NCBI RefSeq assembly: GCF_902497995.1
Contig: NZ_CABVII010000008.1
Coordinates: 1-64,000 of the forward strand
Reading direction: 5' to 3'
DNA from: Pseudomonas fluorescens
Lineage (GTDB): Bacteria; Pseudomonadota; Gammaproteobacteria; Pseudomonadales; Pseudomonadaceae
Length of the DNA stretch: 64,000 nucleotides
A program made the position numbers and the translations under genes. Below the pieces are notes generated by a model. It did no database searches, was not told where the DNA came from, and saw only the letters and a program-made list of their open reading frames with translations. Positions 1-7,958 of this stretch are shown one piece after another (the stretch's first letter is position 1; every line of letters begins with the position of its first letter).

Positions 1-96
1 ACCACGCAAGCACTGGTGATACTGGCTCGCAAACTCGCTCGAATCGTATTCGCCCTACTGAAAGGGCAGAGCGAATACCAACCGAAAGCAGGTTGA
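1..96 (+). pseudogene. IS110-type transposase, C-terminal end (truncated by window edge)
   Basis: Reading from base 1 gives 31 residues beginning TTQALVILARKLARIVFALL and a TGA at 94-96. This looks like the conserved tail of IS110-family (DEDD) transposases. Only the tail is inside the window, so it cannot be said whether the gene is intact upstream. It fits an insertion sequence ending just outside the left edge. No terminal repeat was recognised. Confidence 0.6.
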
Positions 97-118
97 GGCT
101 TCCCCTCAACCATAGAAT

Positions 119-187
119 CTCCCACAGGGTATGAGTTGTTCAAACGAACACCGATAACCTGTGGGAGCGGGCTTGCCCGCGATGATG
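119..187. repeat. REP element with a partial inverted partner
   Basis: CCTGTGGGAGCGGGCTTGCC followed by CGCGATGA is the standard Pseudomonas REP palindrome. A short inverted partner (TCCCACAGGG) lies about 40 bases before it. It fills the gap between the transposase tail and the end of the LprI-like gene. Confidence 0.8.
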
Positions 188-207
188 CCCTGACAGACGC
201 TAGAGAA

Positions 208-609
208 TCAGGCCCCCGGCACCGGACAACTCAAATCCCCCTCCTGACACTTCAAGTAATTCTTGAACGTCTCCACCCGCGCCTTGGTCAGGTCAGTGAT
301 GCAATTGCTGAAGATCAGCGGATACACACTGCCACCCCCCACCCCGGACGCCGAGAACTTGCACTCGGCATCCCGAAAAGCGATCCACGCGCGCTGAGCA
401 CTGACCATGAGTTTTTTGCTATCCGGATTGGCCGTCAAGCGCGCAGTGATCTGCTGGTACAGCGCATTCAATTCCTTGTCCGCCGCCTTGTGCTGCTGCG
501 CCGCGCACTGGTTCATCGTCGCCTGATCCGCGGCATTGTCGCAGTCCACGGCATGGGCAAGGGAGGTGAGCAGCAAAGGCGACAACGCCAGAAGAACGCG
601 TGGGTGCAT
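208..609 (-). CDS. Secreted LprI-like (DUF1311) protein
   Basis: Predicted 133-residue exported protein. The chosen start (ATG at 609) gives MHPRVLLALSPLLLTSLAHA, a clear Sec signal peptide ending at AHA. An upstream in-frame ATG at 666 would bury this signal, and GAGAA lies just before the 609 start. The mature part has the spaced cysteines (VDCDNAADQATMNQCAA, ECKFSASG, SNCITDL, LKCQEGDLSC) and the RAWIAFRDAEC block of the LprI/DUF1311 family. Some members inhibit lysozyme, but that function is not shown here. The neighbours do not suggest a pathway. Confidence 0.8.
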   Translation of the reverse strand: MHPRVLLALSPLLLTSLAHAVDCDNAADQATMNQCAAQQHKAADKELNALYQQITARLTANPDSKKLMVSAQRAWIAFRDAECKFSASGVGGGSVYPLIFSNCITDLTKARVETFKNYLKCQEGDLSCPVPGA

Positions 610-835
610 GGAGATTCTCGCTGCGGGCATGGACATAGAGGGCAGTGTAGCCAAGCAGGTGGCCAACCCCTAGTTTCCCCCCTGTGCTGTAATGAGAAGT
701 GCAAGGAAATTGCGAACTTACCGCCGTAAATGCAGCCAAATACTACAGACAGGGTTGCTTGCGCAGCCCGATTGATACAACTTAGGGTTGGTCTTGTGGT
801 CTTACAGGCCTACTGTTCAGTACAGGAGGTGACTT

Positions 836-1324
836 ATGAATCCAGCATCAGATCGCATCGAAAGGAAGATCCTGCTCAAATCGCCGCGTTCGCACGTGTG
901 GCGTGTGCTGGCCAATGCCGAAGCGTTCGGCCAGTGGTTTGGCGTAGCGTTGGAAGGCAAGCGTTTTGTCGCCGGTGAGTGGACCCAGGGGCAGATCACA
1001 TACCCAGGTTACGAGCACTTGCTGTGGAATGTACTGGTGGAGCGGGTCGAGCCGGAGCGGGTGTTTTCGTTTCGCTGGCACCCGTATGCCGTGGAGCCGG
1101 AAGTCGATTACTCCCAGGAACCCACCACGCTGGTGAAGTTTGAACTCGAGGACATGGATGAGGGCACCTTGCTCAAGGTCACCGAGTCCGGGTTTGATCA
1201 CATACCGCAGTCGCGCAGGCTCAAGGCATTCCGTATGGACAGCCGTGGCTGGGATGAGCAAATGAGCAATATCGAAGAGTTTCTGAAAGTCAGCGCCAAG
1301 GCTCGCGAGCATCAGCAAGAGTGA
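836..1324 (+). CDS. SRPBCC / AHSA1-domain protein
   Basis: 162-residue protein of the START-like SRPBCC fold, Hsp90-activator AHSA1 type. The family pattern is visible: an N-terminal RKILLKSPRSHVWRVLANAE, then FGQWFGV, a central FSFRWHP and a C-terminal GWDEQMSNIEEFL helix. Members are small hydrophobic-ligand-binding proteins, usually of unknown ligand. The start is set by a strong AGGAGGTGAC 5 bases before the ATG. It appears to be a single gene, followed by the rsmX sRNAs in the same orientation. No terminator was seen right after the stop. Confidence 0.85.
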   Translation: MNPASDRIERKILLKSPRSHVWRVLANAEAFGQWFGVALEGKRFVAGEWTQGQITYPGYEHLLWNVLVERVEPERVFSFRWHPYAVEPEVDYSQEPTTLVKFELEDMDEGTLLKVTESGFDHIPQSRRLKAFRMDSRGWDEQMSNIEEFLKVSAKAREHQQE

Positions 1325-1425
1325 GGGCGAAATGTCCGGACCCCAGGCTGGCCGATCCGCGGGTATAGCGAATGTCCTACACGCGATAGTAACGATATCG
1401 TCTATCAAGGATTGGATCCGAAGCG

Positions 1426-1556
1426 TAATATCACCTCATCAACTGAAGCACAGGAAGTGCTTCAGGATCATGGATGATCGGCCATCAGCAAGGATTCGCT
1501 ATCGACAGGGAGTCGACGATGGTCTTGGGAAAAACCCGCTTCGGCGGGTTTTTTGT
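1426..1556 (+). ncRNA. rsmX: RsmX-type regulatory sRNA, copy 1
   Basis: A run of hairpins presents GGA in the loop: GAAGCAC-AGGAA-GTGCTTC, GATCA-TGGA-TGATC, AGC-AAGGATTC-GCT and TCGAC-AGGGA-GTCGA, inside a GCCATC/GATGGT outer stem. It ends in an intrinsic terminator (AACCCGCTTCGGCGGGTTTTTT, here given in parts: AACCCGC, TTCG, GCGGGTT, T-run). TAATAT at 1426-1431 is a good -10 box, putting the RNA start near 1438. Multiple loop GGA motifs are the hallmark of RsmX/Y/Z RNAs, which sequester RsmA/CsrA under GacS/GacA control. No convincing GacA upstream palindrome was seen for this copy. Confidence 0.8.
1532..1556 (+). terminator. Intrinsic terminator of rsmX copy 1
   Basis: AACCCGC-TTCG-GCGGGTT followed by a run of T. 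The same hairpin ends the second copy. Confidence 0.9.
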
Positions 1557-1585
1557 CGTCTGCCGAAAATGCGGGATCACCGTCC

Positions 1586-1674
1586 CTGTAGGAGCGAGGC
1601 TTGCCCGCGAAGAACGATAACGCGGTCGCTCTGATACACCGCATTGCCTGCTTCGCGAGCAGGCTCGCACACAT
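1586..1674. repeat. REP doublet between the two rsmX genes
   Basis: TGTAGGAGCGAGGCTTGCCC and, about 45 bases on, the inverted TTCGCGAGCAGGCTCGCACA form a divergent REP pair. It separates the two sRNA genes. Confidence 0.75.
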
Positions 1675-1760
1675 GGGTCGCGGGCGATTCAGGTCCCGGA
1701 TGGTCAATCGCTTACACCAGAGCGCTGGTATGTCCTCTGTTTATGCTTCATCCAAGCGCT

Positions 1761-1887
1761 TATTCTGGACCCATCAACTGAGTAGCAGGATGCACTCAGG
1801 ATCACGGATGATCGACCATAGGCCTGGATGGCCGCAGACAGGATGTCGCCATGGTCTTGAGAAACCCGCTTCGGCGGGTTTTTTTGT
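1761..1887 (+). ncRNA. rsmX: RsmX-type regulatory sRNA, copy 2
   Basis: Second copy with the same architecture but diverged sequence: GAGTaGC-AGGAT-GCACTC, GATCA-CGGA-TGATC, GGCC-TGGAT-GGCC and GACA-GGA-TGTC, an ACCAT/ATGGT outer pairing, and the same AACCCGC-TTCG-GCGGGTT terminator. TATTCT at 1761-1766 fits a -10 box, giving a start near 1773. CTTACA at 1711-1716 matches the right half of the GacA upstream element (TGTAAG-N6-CTTACA), but the left half is poor. The hairpin stems are kept while their bases differ from copy 1, which supports selection on structure. Confidence 0.8.
1862..1887 (+). terminator. Intrinsic terminator of rsmX copy 2
   Basis: AACCCGC-TTCG-GCGGGTT followed by seven T residues. 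Confidence 0.9.
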
Positions 1888-1964
1888 CGGCGATGGAAAG
1901 TCCGCTTTGCATCGCTCTGGCCCAAGAGCGCCGACAGCCATGACTGACTGCCGGCCGGAATGGA

Positions 1965-2660
1965 TCAGCGTGCCGACATCCGATCGAGCTTCGCGGCTGC
2001 TCGCGCAGTGATTTCGCAGCGTAATTTCAACGAACCGGCCGCCCGTTGCCGGGCTTGCTCCAGCACGCTGCCCGGAGCGGTTTCGGGACTACCGCAAGCG
2101 AACGGCGGTGCCGGCGCGTATTCCAGCTGCAGTTGCACCAGCTGCGCCGTGTCCTTATCGAACAACTCAGCCGCCAGGGTCAGGGCAAAATCGATCCCCG
2201 CGGTAATTCCGCCACCGGTCAACAGATTGCCGTCGCGCACGACCCGATCCTTCACCGCGATTGCGCCCAGTGGCTCAAGCAGCTCGTGATAAGCCCAGTG
2301 AGTGGTGGCGCGCTTGCCTTTCAACAGGCCTGCGGCGCCGAGCACCAGTGCGCCGGTGCACACCGACGTGACATAACGCGCATTAGCCGCCTGGGTCCTG
2401 ATGAACGCCAGCGTTTCGTCATCCTCCATCAACGGCCCGACGCCACTGCCGCCGGGAACGCAGATCACATCCAGTGCCGGGCAATCGTCGAAGGTCACGG
2501 TCGGTTTCAGCACCAGGCCGGTGCTCGCGGTGACCGGCATCAGGTCCTTCCAGATCAAATGCACCTTCACGTCCGGCAGCGAGGCCAGTACGTCGTAAGG
2601 GCCGGTCAGGTCCAGTTGCTGAACCTGGGGAAACAACAGAAAACCGATCTGCAACGTCAT
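1965..2660 (-). CDS. inhA: Isonitrile hydratase (DJ-1/PfpI family)
   Basis: 231 residues from the ATG at 2660 (MTLQIGFLLFPQVQQLDLTG), which matches my recollection of the Pseudomonas InhA N-terminus. The enzyme hydrates isonitriles to N-substituted formamides. The DJ-1 nucleophile elbow is visible as TSVCTGALVLGAAGLL, with the catalytic cysteine after SV, followed by RATTHWAYHELL and DGNLLTGGGITAGIDFAL. In-frame starts at 2675 and 2765 are possible but would add unconserved residues. It is divergent from a GlxA-type regulator across 91 bases containing an inverted repeat, so local control is likely. Confidence 0.9.
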   Translation of the reverse strand: MTLQIGFLLFPQVQQLDLTGPYDVLASLPDVKVHLIWKDLMPVTASTGLVLKPTVTFDDCPALDVICVPGGSGVGPLMEDDETLAFIRTQAANARYVTSVCTGALVLGAAGLLKGKRATTHWAYHELLEPLGAIAVKDRVVRDGNLLTGGGITAGIDFALTLAAELFDKDTAQLVQLQLEYAPAPPFACGSPETAPGSVLEQARQRAAGSLKLRCEITARAAAKLDRMSAR

Positions 2661-2712
2661 GGTGTTTTTTCTCATGAAGTGGGTGGACGGCTTAAATTTA
2701 GGCTCGTAGGAT

Positions 2713-2728
2713 TTGGCGCATACGCCAA
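2713..2728. promoter_or_regulatory. Inverted repeat operator candidate between inhA and its divergent regulator
   Basis: TTGGCG-CATA-CGCCAA is a perfect 6-bp inverted repeat in the 91-base divergent intergenic region. It is a plausible binding site for the AraC-type regulator encoded to its right, which is an inference from position. Confidence 0.5.
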
Positions 2729-2751
2729 TCAACCCACGAATTACGCCAGAC

Positions 2752-3729
2752 ATGCCTAAAGCCATTCATGTGCTTGCCTTCGCCGACGTGCAACTGCTCG
2801 ATGTGACCGGGCCGTTGCAGGTATTCGCCTCGGCCAACGACATCGCCCGCCACAAAGGCATGGCGCTGCCTTATGCGCCGACGGTGATCGCCAGCGGCGG
2901 TGGAGCGGTGATGTCGTCGGCGGGGTTGGCGTTGCTGGCCGAGCCGTTACCGGAGGAGGCCAGTGACACCTTGATCATCGCCGGTGGCTGGGGTGTGTAT
3001 GCAGCGGCGCAAGATACGTCGCTGGTGGCGTGGGTGCGTGAGCATGCGAAGGGATGTCGCCGGGTGGCATCGGTGTGCACCGGGGCGTTTTTGCTGGCAG
3101 CCAGCGGCTGGCTCGATGACCGGCGAGTGGTGACCCACTGGACCCGCTGCGAGCAGTTGGCGCAGCAACATCCACGCCTGCGGGTCGAGCCCAATCCGAT
3201 TTTCATCAACGACGGTCCGGTATGGACCTCGGCCGGCGTCACTGCCGGTATCGACCTGGCGCTGGCCATGGTCGAAGAAGACCTCGGTCGCACTATGGCG
3301 CTGGAAGTCGCCCGGCAACTGGTGGTGTTTCTCAAGCGTCCGGGCGGTCAGTCACAGTTCAGCGTGACCTTGTCCTTGCAGAAGGAAGGCAACCGTTTCG
3401 ACGATCTTCACGCCTGGATCAGCGAAAACCTCAGCATGGACCTCGGCATCCCGACCCTGGCCTTGCAGGCCGGCATGAGCGAGCGCAGCTTTGTCCGCCA
3501 CTACCGCGCCGACACCGGCCAGACCCCGGCGCGGGCGATCGAACTGATTCGGGTCGAGACCGCCCGACGGTTGCTCAGCGATACCGGACTGCCGATCAAA
3601 CGAGTGGCGGTGCAATGCGGGTTCGGTAGCGAAGAGACGCTTCGGCGCAGTTTCCTGCGCGCCATGGGCGTGACGCCGCAAGCCTATCGCGAGCGGTTTT
3701 GCGTCAGCCCTTCAACCGATCCGGCGTAA
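2752..3729 (+). CDS. GlxA-family transcriptional regulator (DJ-1/PfpI + AraC HTH)
   Basis: 325 residues from the ATG at 2752 (MPKAIHVLAFADVQLLDVTG). A TTG 39 bases upstream lies inside the operator-like repeat and is less likely. Residues about 5-175 form a DJ-1/PfpI-like domain with VASVCTGAFLLAASGWLDDR. The last 100 residues are an AraC-type double helix-turn-helix (LGIPTLALQAGMSERSFVRH and RVAVQCGFGSEETLRRSF). Such proteins bind DNA and sense small ligands through the DJ-1-like part. It is divergent from inhA and probably controls it. The ligand is unknown. Confidence 0.88.
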   Translation: MPKAIHVLAFADVQLLDVTGPLQVFASANDIARHKGMALPYAPTVIASGGGAVMSSAGLALLAEPLPEEASDTLIIAGGWGVYAAAQDTSLVAWVREHAKGCRRVASVCTGAFLLAASGWLDDRRVVTHWTRCEQLAQQHPRLRVEPNPIFINDGPVWTSAGVTAGIDLALAMVEEDLGRTMALEVARQLVVFLKRPGGQSQFSVTLSLQKEGNRFDDLHAWISENLSMDLGIPTLALQAGMSERSFVRHYRADTGQTPARAIELIRVETARRLLSDTGLPIKRVAVQCGFGSEETLRRSFLRAMGVTPQAYRERFCVSPSTDPA

Positions 3730-3895
3730 AGGTCACCACCATTTTGGTCCTGGAACAGATCAATGCCCGATCTTCACTCAGATCAATATCCAGATCCTCC
3801 CCACGAAACCCCTGCCATTGGGCGAGGTACTTGAGGGAGCCGTATTTTTTCGAGTTTCCTACAAGCCGCGTCGTAAAAAGCGACGTTTCTGGCAC
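3704..3895 (-). CDS. Small hypothetical protein, possibly a gene remnant
   Basis: A 63-codon frame overlaps the 3' end of the GlxA-type gene by 26 bases, tail to tail. Its second half (YLAQWQGFRGEDLDIDLSED, then RALICSRTKMVV) has ordinary protein-like composition, while the first 15 residues do not. No ribosome-binding site stands out before the ATG. I do not recognise a family. It could be a short real gene, or the surviving 3' end of a longer gene whose 5' part was replaced by the REP doublet just upstream. Confidence 0.3.
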   Translation of the reverse strand: MPETSLFTTRLVGNSKKYGSLKYLAQWQGFRGEDLDIDLSEDRALICSRTKMVVTFTPDRLKG

Positions 3896-3947
3896 GTTTT
3901 AGCGGACAGTGGCATTCAGTTGGTTTTCTGTTGAGGCTGATGGCCTC

Positions 3948-4040
3948 TTCGCGGGCAAGCCATGCTCCCACAGGGTTTGTGTCGAACACGCTATGTGCGA
4001 ACGACGTAAAACCTGTGGGAGCGTGGCTTGCCCGCGAAGG
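3948..4040. repeat. REP doublet
   Basis: Two inverted REP copies (TTCGCGGGCAAGCCATGCTC ... GAGCGTGGCTTGCCCGCGAA) about 45 bases apart. The 3730-4053 gap otherwise holds only the small frame at 3704-3895. Confidence 0.85.
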
Positions 4041-4053
4041 GGGCACCTCGGTC

Positions 4054-5880
4054 TCACGGCTGCCAGTAATTCTTCACCCCACTCAATTTCCGATCCAGAA
4101 AACACGCCGCGCTGATCAGCGCCAGATGCGTCAGCGCTTGTGGTGTGTTGCCCAAGTGCCGGGCATGGCTGTCGAATTCTTCGGCATACAACCCCAGCGG
4201 ATTGGCAAACCGCAGCAGTTGTTCAAATTCCAGATGGGCCTTCTCCACCTGTCCGGCGCGGGCCAGGCATTCGACGTACCAGAAGGAGCAGGCGGCGAAG
4301 GCGCCTTCGGTGCCGGCGAGGCCGTCGATCTGGCTGTCTTCGTTGCGGTAGCGATAGACCATGCCGTCGCGCACCAGGGTTTTTTCGATGGCTTGCAGGG
4401 TCGACAGCCAACGCGGATCCTTGGCGCTGACGAAGCGCACCAGGGGCATCAGCAGCATCGAGCCGTCGAGGGCGGTGCCACCGATGTGCTGGACGAAATG
4501 CCCACGTTCCTCGTTCCAGAAATTTTCCCAGATGTCGGCGTAGATTGCCTGTCGGGTCTGGTCCCAGCGGGCGAACGGGGCCGGCAACGAGCGTTTGGAC
4601 GCGAGGCGAATCGCGCGGTCCAGCGCAACCCAGCACATCAGTCGCGAGTGCAGGAAGTGATGTTGTTCGCCACGCATTTCCCAGATGCCGACATCCTTTT
4701 GGTCCCAGGTCCCGCAGACTTGATCGACCACTTCCACGGCGTGTTTCCAGCCCTCGTGGGAGATGGCGTCGCCGTATTTGTTGACCAGGTACACCGCGTC
4801 CATCAGTTCGCCGAAGATGTCGAGCTGGATTTGATCATAAGCTTGATTACCGATGCGCACCGGCACCGCGCCGCCATGGCCGGACAGGTGCGGCAGTTCG
4901 GTTTCCGGCAATTGCTGGCGACCGTCGATGGCGTAGAGGATGTTGATTTTCATCGGCTTGCCCTGGCAATCGCTGACCCGCCCGCGCAACCAGCGCATAT
5001 AGTCGTTGGCTTCCTGGACGAAGCCCAGGCGCATGAAGGCGTAGACCGTGAATGACGCATCGCGGATCCAGGTGTAGCGATAGTCCCAGTTGCGTTCGCC
5101 GCCGGGCGTTTCCGGCAAGCCGAAGGTAGCGGCAGCGAGGATCGCCCCGTGTTTGCGTGAGGTCAGCAGCTTCAGCGCCAGGGCCGAGCGATTGACCATT
5201 TCTCGCCAGCGACCTCGGTAACTGGATTGAGCTGACCAGTCGCGCCAGTACTTCAGGGTCCGTTCCAGGCACAGAGTGGCGCCGCCTTCCTTGAAGCGCG
5301 GATCGTCGATGCCGCCGAGCAGGAACTCGGCACTCTGGCCCTGTTCGAGGCTGAACTCGGCCACCGCTGCGTTGCCGTCGATACGTAAAACCTGATCCGA
5401 AGACAGGCGCAGGGATGGCTGGTCGGCAGCCTCGAAGGTGACGTGTTTGTCATCCATGCGCGCGCGGGTCCGGGCGCGCGCGTAGTCGTGCCGCACGGCG
5501 CAACGCATATGAAGGGTGACCCGGCCACTGACTACCCGCACTCGCCGCATCAACACCGGTAGATCATCCTCGCTGTCGCCGATGGGTAGCAGGTCGGTGA
5601 CTTCCACCACCGCGCGGTCGCTGAGCCAGCGGGTTTGCAGCACGTTGGTGTCGGGCAGGTAAATCTGTTCGCAGCGGGCGTCGGGCAGGTCCGGCGCCAG
5701 TTGGAAAATGCCGGCCTCGGGCGTATCCAGCAGCGAGCAGAAGATCGAAGGGCTGTCGAACTCCGGCCAGCAGAAAAAGTCCACGCTGCCCTTGTCGTTG
5801 ACCAGCGCCGCGCTGCGCATGTCGCCAATGATGCCGTGGGCGTCGATGGCGCTTTGTCGTTCAAGATGATGATCAGCCAT
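4054..5880 (-). CDS. Glycoside hydrolase family 15 (glucoamylase/trehalase-like)
   Basis: 608 residues, the usual length for bacterial GH15 proteins. An N-terminal beta-sandwich domain (HGIIGDMRSAALVNDKGSVD; FCWPEFDSPSIF) is followed by the (alpha/alpha)6 catalytic domain with NWDYRYTWIRDASF. The general acid region is GIWEMRGEQHHFLHSRLMCW and the second acidic region is NPLGLYAEEFDS. GH15 enzymes release glucose from alpha-glucans or trehalose; the substrate cannot be settled here. The start overlaps the stop of the upstream SDR gene by 8 bases, so the two are almost certainly co-transcribed and translationally coupled. Confidence 0.88.
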   Translation of the reverse strand: MADHHLERQSAIDAHGIIGDMRSAALVNDKGSVDFFCWPEFDSPSIFCSLLDTPEAGIFQLAPDLPDARCEQIYLPDTNVLQTRWLSDRAVVEVTDLLPIGDSEDDLPVLMRRVRVVSGRVTLHMRCAVRHDYARARTRARMDDKHVTFEAADQPSLRLSSDQVLRIDGNAAVAEFSLEQGQSAEFLLGGIDDPRFKEGGATLCLERTLKYWRDWSAQSSYRGRWREMVNRSALALKLLTSRKHGAILAAATFGLPETPGGERNWDYRYTWIRDASFTVYAFMRLGFVQEANDYMRWLRGRVSDCQGKPMKINILYAIDGRQQLPETELPHLSGHGGAVPVRIGNQAYDQIQLDIFGELMDAVYLVNKYGDAISHEGWKHAVEVVDQVCGTWDQKDVGIWEMRGEQHHFLHSRLMCWVALDRAIRLASKRSLPAPFARWDQTRQAIYADIWENFWNEERGHFVQHIGGTALDGSMLLMPLVRFVSAKDPRWLSTLQAIEKTLVRDGMVYRYRNEDSQIDGLAGTEGAFAACSFWYVECLARAGQVEKAHLEFEQLLRFANPLGLYAEEFDSHARHLGNTPQALTHLALISAACFLDRKLSGVKNYWQP

Positions 5881-6679
5881 TGCCGCGAAACTCCGGGTAG
5901 AGGCTCATGCCGCCGTCGATGAACAGGGTGGTGCCGACGATATAGTCGGAGGCATCGGAGGCGAGAAACACCACCGCGTTGGCGATGTCCTCGACCTCGC
6001 CGACCCGGCCGTAGGGGATGAGTCTGAGCAGTTCCTGCTCGGCGCCGCCTGCAGTTTCGCAACGGTTGATCGCGGTGCGAATCGCCCCCGGCGCGATGCC
6101 GTTGACGCGGATGCGCTGGTGGCTGACTTCCTGGGCGAGGGTTTGCATCAGCATGTCGACGCCGCCCTTGGACGCGGCGTAATTGACGTGACCGGCCCAG
6201 GGGATTCGCTGGTGCACCGAACTCATGTGGATGATCTTGCCGGCGGCCCGGGACACGCCTTCGCGGATACCTTGTCGATTGAAAATCCGTAGCGCGGCGC
6301 GGGCGCAGAGGAACTGCCCGGTCAAGTTGACGCCGATCACCTGGTTCCAGTCGGCGAGGGTCATGTCCATGGTGGCGGCGTCTTTCTGCATCCCGGAATT
6401 GGCCACCAGAATGTCCAGACAACCGAAGGCGTCGAGGGTTTGTGCAAACAGCCGTTCGACGTCCTCCTCTTTGGAAACGTCAGCACCGATGGCGATGGCG
6501 CGACCGCCTTCATGATTGATCTGCCGGGCCAGTTCTTCGGCAGGTTCGGCCTGGGAATGGTAGTTGATCACCACCGCGGCACCGGCGGTGGCCAACGCTT
6601 TGGCAGCCGCGGCGCCGATGCCGGAGCTGGCGCCGGTGATCAGGGCGATTTGTCGGTCGAGGGAAATCCGCATGAGCAT
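5873..6679 (-). CDS. Short-chain dehydrogenase/reductase (glucose 1-dehydrogenase-like)
   Basis: 268 residues from ATG 6679, preceded by AAGG. A second ATG lies two codons later, and an ATG at 6775 would add an unconserved extension. Classical SDR marks are the nucleotide site TGASSGIG, the NAG-like VANSGMQ, the catalytic Ser in IHMSSVHQ, and YAASKGG (Tyr-x3-Lys). The C-terminal PYGRVGEVEDIANAVVFLAS and YIVGTTLFIDGGMSLYPEF fit the glucose-1-dehydrogenase group. Its overlap with the GH15 gene suggests that glucose released by GH15 could be oxidised by this enzyme, which is an inference. Confidence 0.85.
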   Translation of the reverse strand: MLMRISLDRQIALITGASSGIGAAAAKALATAGAAVVINYHSQAEPAEELARQINHEGGRAIAIGADVSKEEDVERLFAQTLDAFGCLDILVANSGMQKDAATMDMTLADWNQVIGVNLTGQFLCARAALRIFNRQGIREGVSRAAGKIIHMSSVHQRIPWAGHVNYAASKGGVDMLMQTLAQEVSHQRIRVNGIAPGAIRTAINRCETAGGAEQELLRLIPYGRVGEVEDIANAVVFLASDASDYIVGTTLFIDGGMSLYPEFRGNG

Positions 6680-6813
6680 TGCGCCTTGAACTGAGGGCCT
6701 AACTAGCTGACTGGCGAGCTGCAGACAGAGTTCAGGTCGAAAAATGAAAAGATTTTCAGTGGCCGATGTCTGCAAACCACAATAGCCCCTCCCGAGCGGG
6801 CGCTCGATGCCGA

Positions 6814-7854
6814 TCAGCGCTCGGTGCGATTCAGTGGAATCGGTTCAACCTGGTATCGCGCGCTGTGTTTGTGCCATTCCCAGTTCCCAGCGATCCATGC
6901 TTTCAGGCCCGTGAGGTAGCGTTTGAGCAAGGGCGTTGCGCTGATCAGCAGTGTGCGCTCTGCGGCTTCGTAATCGCACATGACATCGTCGTGAATATCG
7001 GCAATGTGATCGATCGCCTGTTGCAGGGTGCAATTGTGTCGGGTGGCAAGCAGGTAAGGCAGCTTGAACTCTCCCACCTCGTTCGCGTGTTCCTTATAGG
7101 CAGAGTAAAGGTCGTTGACCAGTGTCGTCGCGAGGGACGCCAGTGCGGTGATGCGGTGGACCTCGGGTTGTGAATACAGGTTGGCCGGTACCTCGTACCC
7201 GCCAATCGAATCGATCAATACCAGGCAAGGCCAAAAGCTGTTGACCTGTCTGCTGGCCAGATATTCCGCAATTGTCGGTTTGGTGCCGTAGATGCGCCAG
7301 GCACCTTCGGCGGCCATGGTCACAAACATGGCGATGCTTATCTGGCGAACCCGCGCGACCTGTGATGGCGTGCAGAACTGTTCAACGCGCTTCATGTAAG
7401 CGCGCAGCCCCACCAGAACCGGGTCGCTATCGAGTTGGCGATCCAGGTCCGTGTCGAATGGGCGAGGCAGGTAGACCGGGTCCATGGCTGCGATGGCAAA
7501 CGAAAGGCGAGGGGCGACCGTTTCGGGGCTACAGCCGAGCGAACGGTCATCGCAAAAATGATCATCGACCGCGAACAGCGCCGCGAGGCACTGGCCCTGC
7601 AGCAAGAGTCGCTCAGGATCGTCCGTATCCGCATGACAAAGCATGGCGTAGCGACCGAAGTCCGAATCACGGATTTTATCGAGCTTGCCGGCAAAGATCC
7701 CGATGCCCTTGACCCAGGACATCAGTCGATCATTGACCTCCTTTCCGAGTGCTTCATCGATTCGCAGCGGGGGCGGACAGCGCAGCGGGCGCACCACAAA
7801 AGGTGCAAGCGTCAGCGCGGGAGCGCCTGCCACCAGGGTCGGCTGATGAGTCAT
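6814..7854 (-). CDS. Terpene synthase, 2-methylisoborneol/2-methylenebornane synthase type
   Basis: 346 residues. The two metal-binding motifs of class I terpene cyclases are visible: the aspartate-rich LFAVDDHFCDD and the NSE-type motif in TTLVNDLYSAYKE. RQVNSFWPCLVLIDSIGGYE, EGAWRIYG and a C-terminal GNWEWHKHSARYQ match the 2-methylisoborneol synthase branch. A family member from P. fluorescens has been characterised as a 2-methylenebornane synthase acting on 2-methylgeranyl diphosphate. GAAAGGAGATC lies 4 bases before the ATG. It follows idi by 104 bases, probably one operon. No SAM-dependent GPP methyltransferase is adjacent, so the product here is uncertain. Confidence 0.85.
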   Translation of the reverse strand: MTHQPTLVAGAPALTLAPFVVRPLRCPPPLRIDEALGKEVNDRLMSWVKGIGIFAGKLDKIRDSDFGRYAMLCHADTDDPERLLLQGQCLAALFAVDDHFCDDRSLGCSPETVAPRLSFAIAAMDPVYLPRPFDTDLDRQLDSDPVLVGLRAYMKRVEQFCTPSQVARVRQISIAMFVTMAAEGAWRIYGTKPTIAEYLASRQVNSFWPCLVLIDSIGGYEVPANLYSQPEVHRITALASLATTLVNDLYSAYKEHANEVGEFKLPYLLATRHNCTLQQAIDHIADIHDDVMCDYEAAERTLLISATPLLKRYLTGLKAWIAGNWEWHKHSARYQVEPIPLNRTER

Positions 7855-7958
7855 GGGGATCTCCTTTCTTCAGCGGCAGTCTGTATGAGTCACCAGGTTC
7901 AAAGTGTTGGTGTGAGTTGCGGTGAATATCGTGTCGGGTATTCGCCGCGCGCAAACGA

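Noticed and set aside
136..729. Plus-strand frame opposite the LprI-like gene
   Set aside because: The minus-strand frame has a signal peptide, ribosome-binding site and family cysteines; the plus-strand text is low in recognisable structure and includes a REP.
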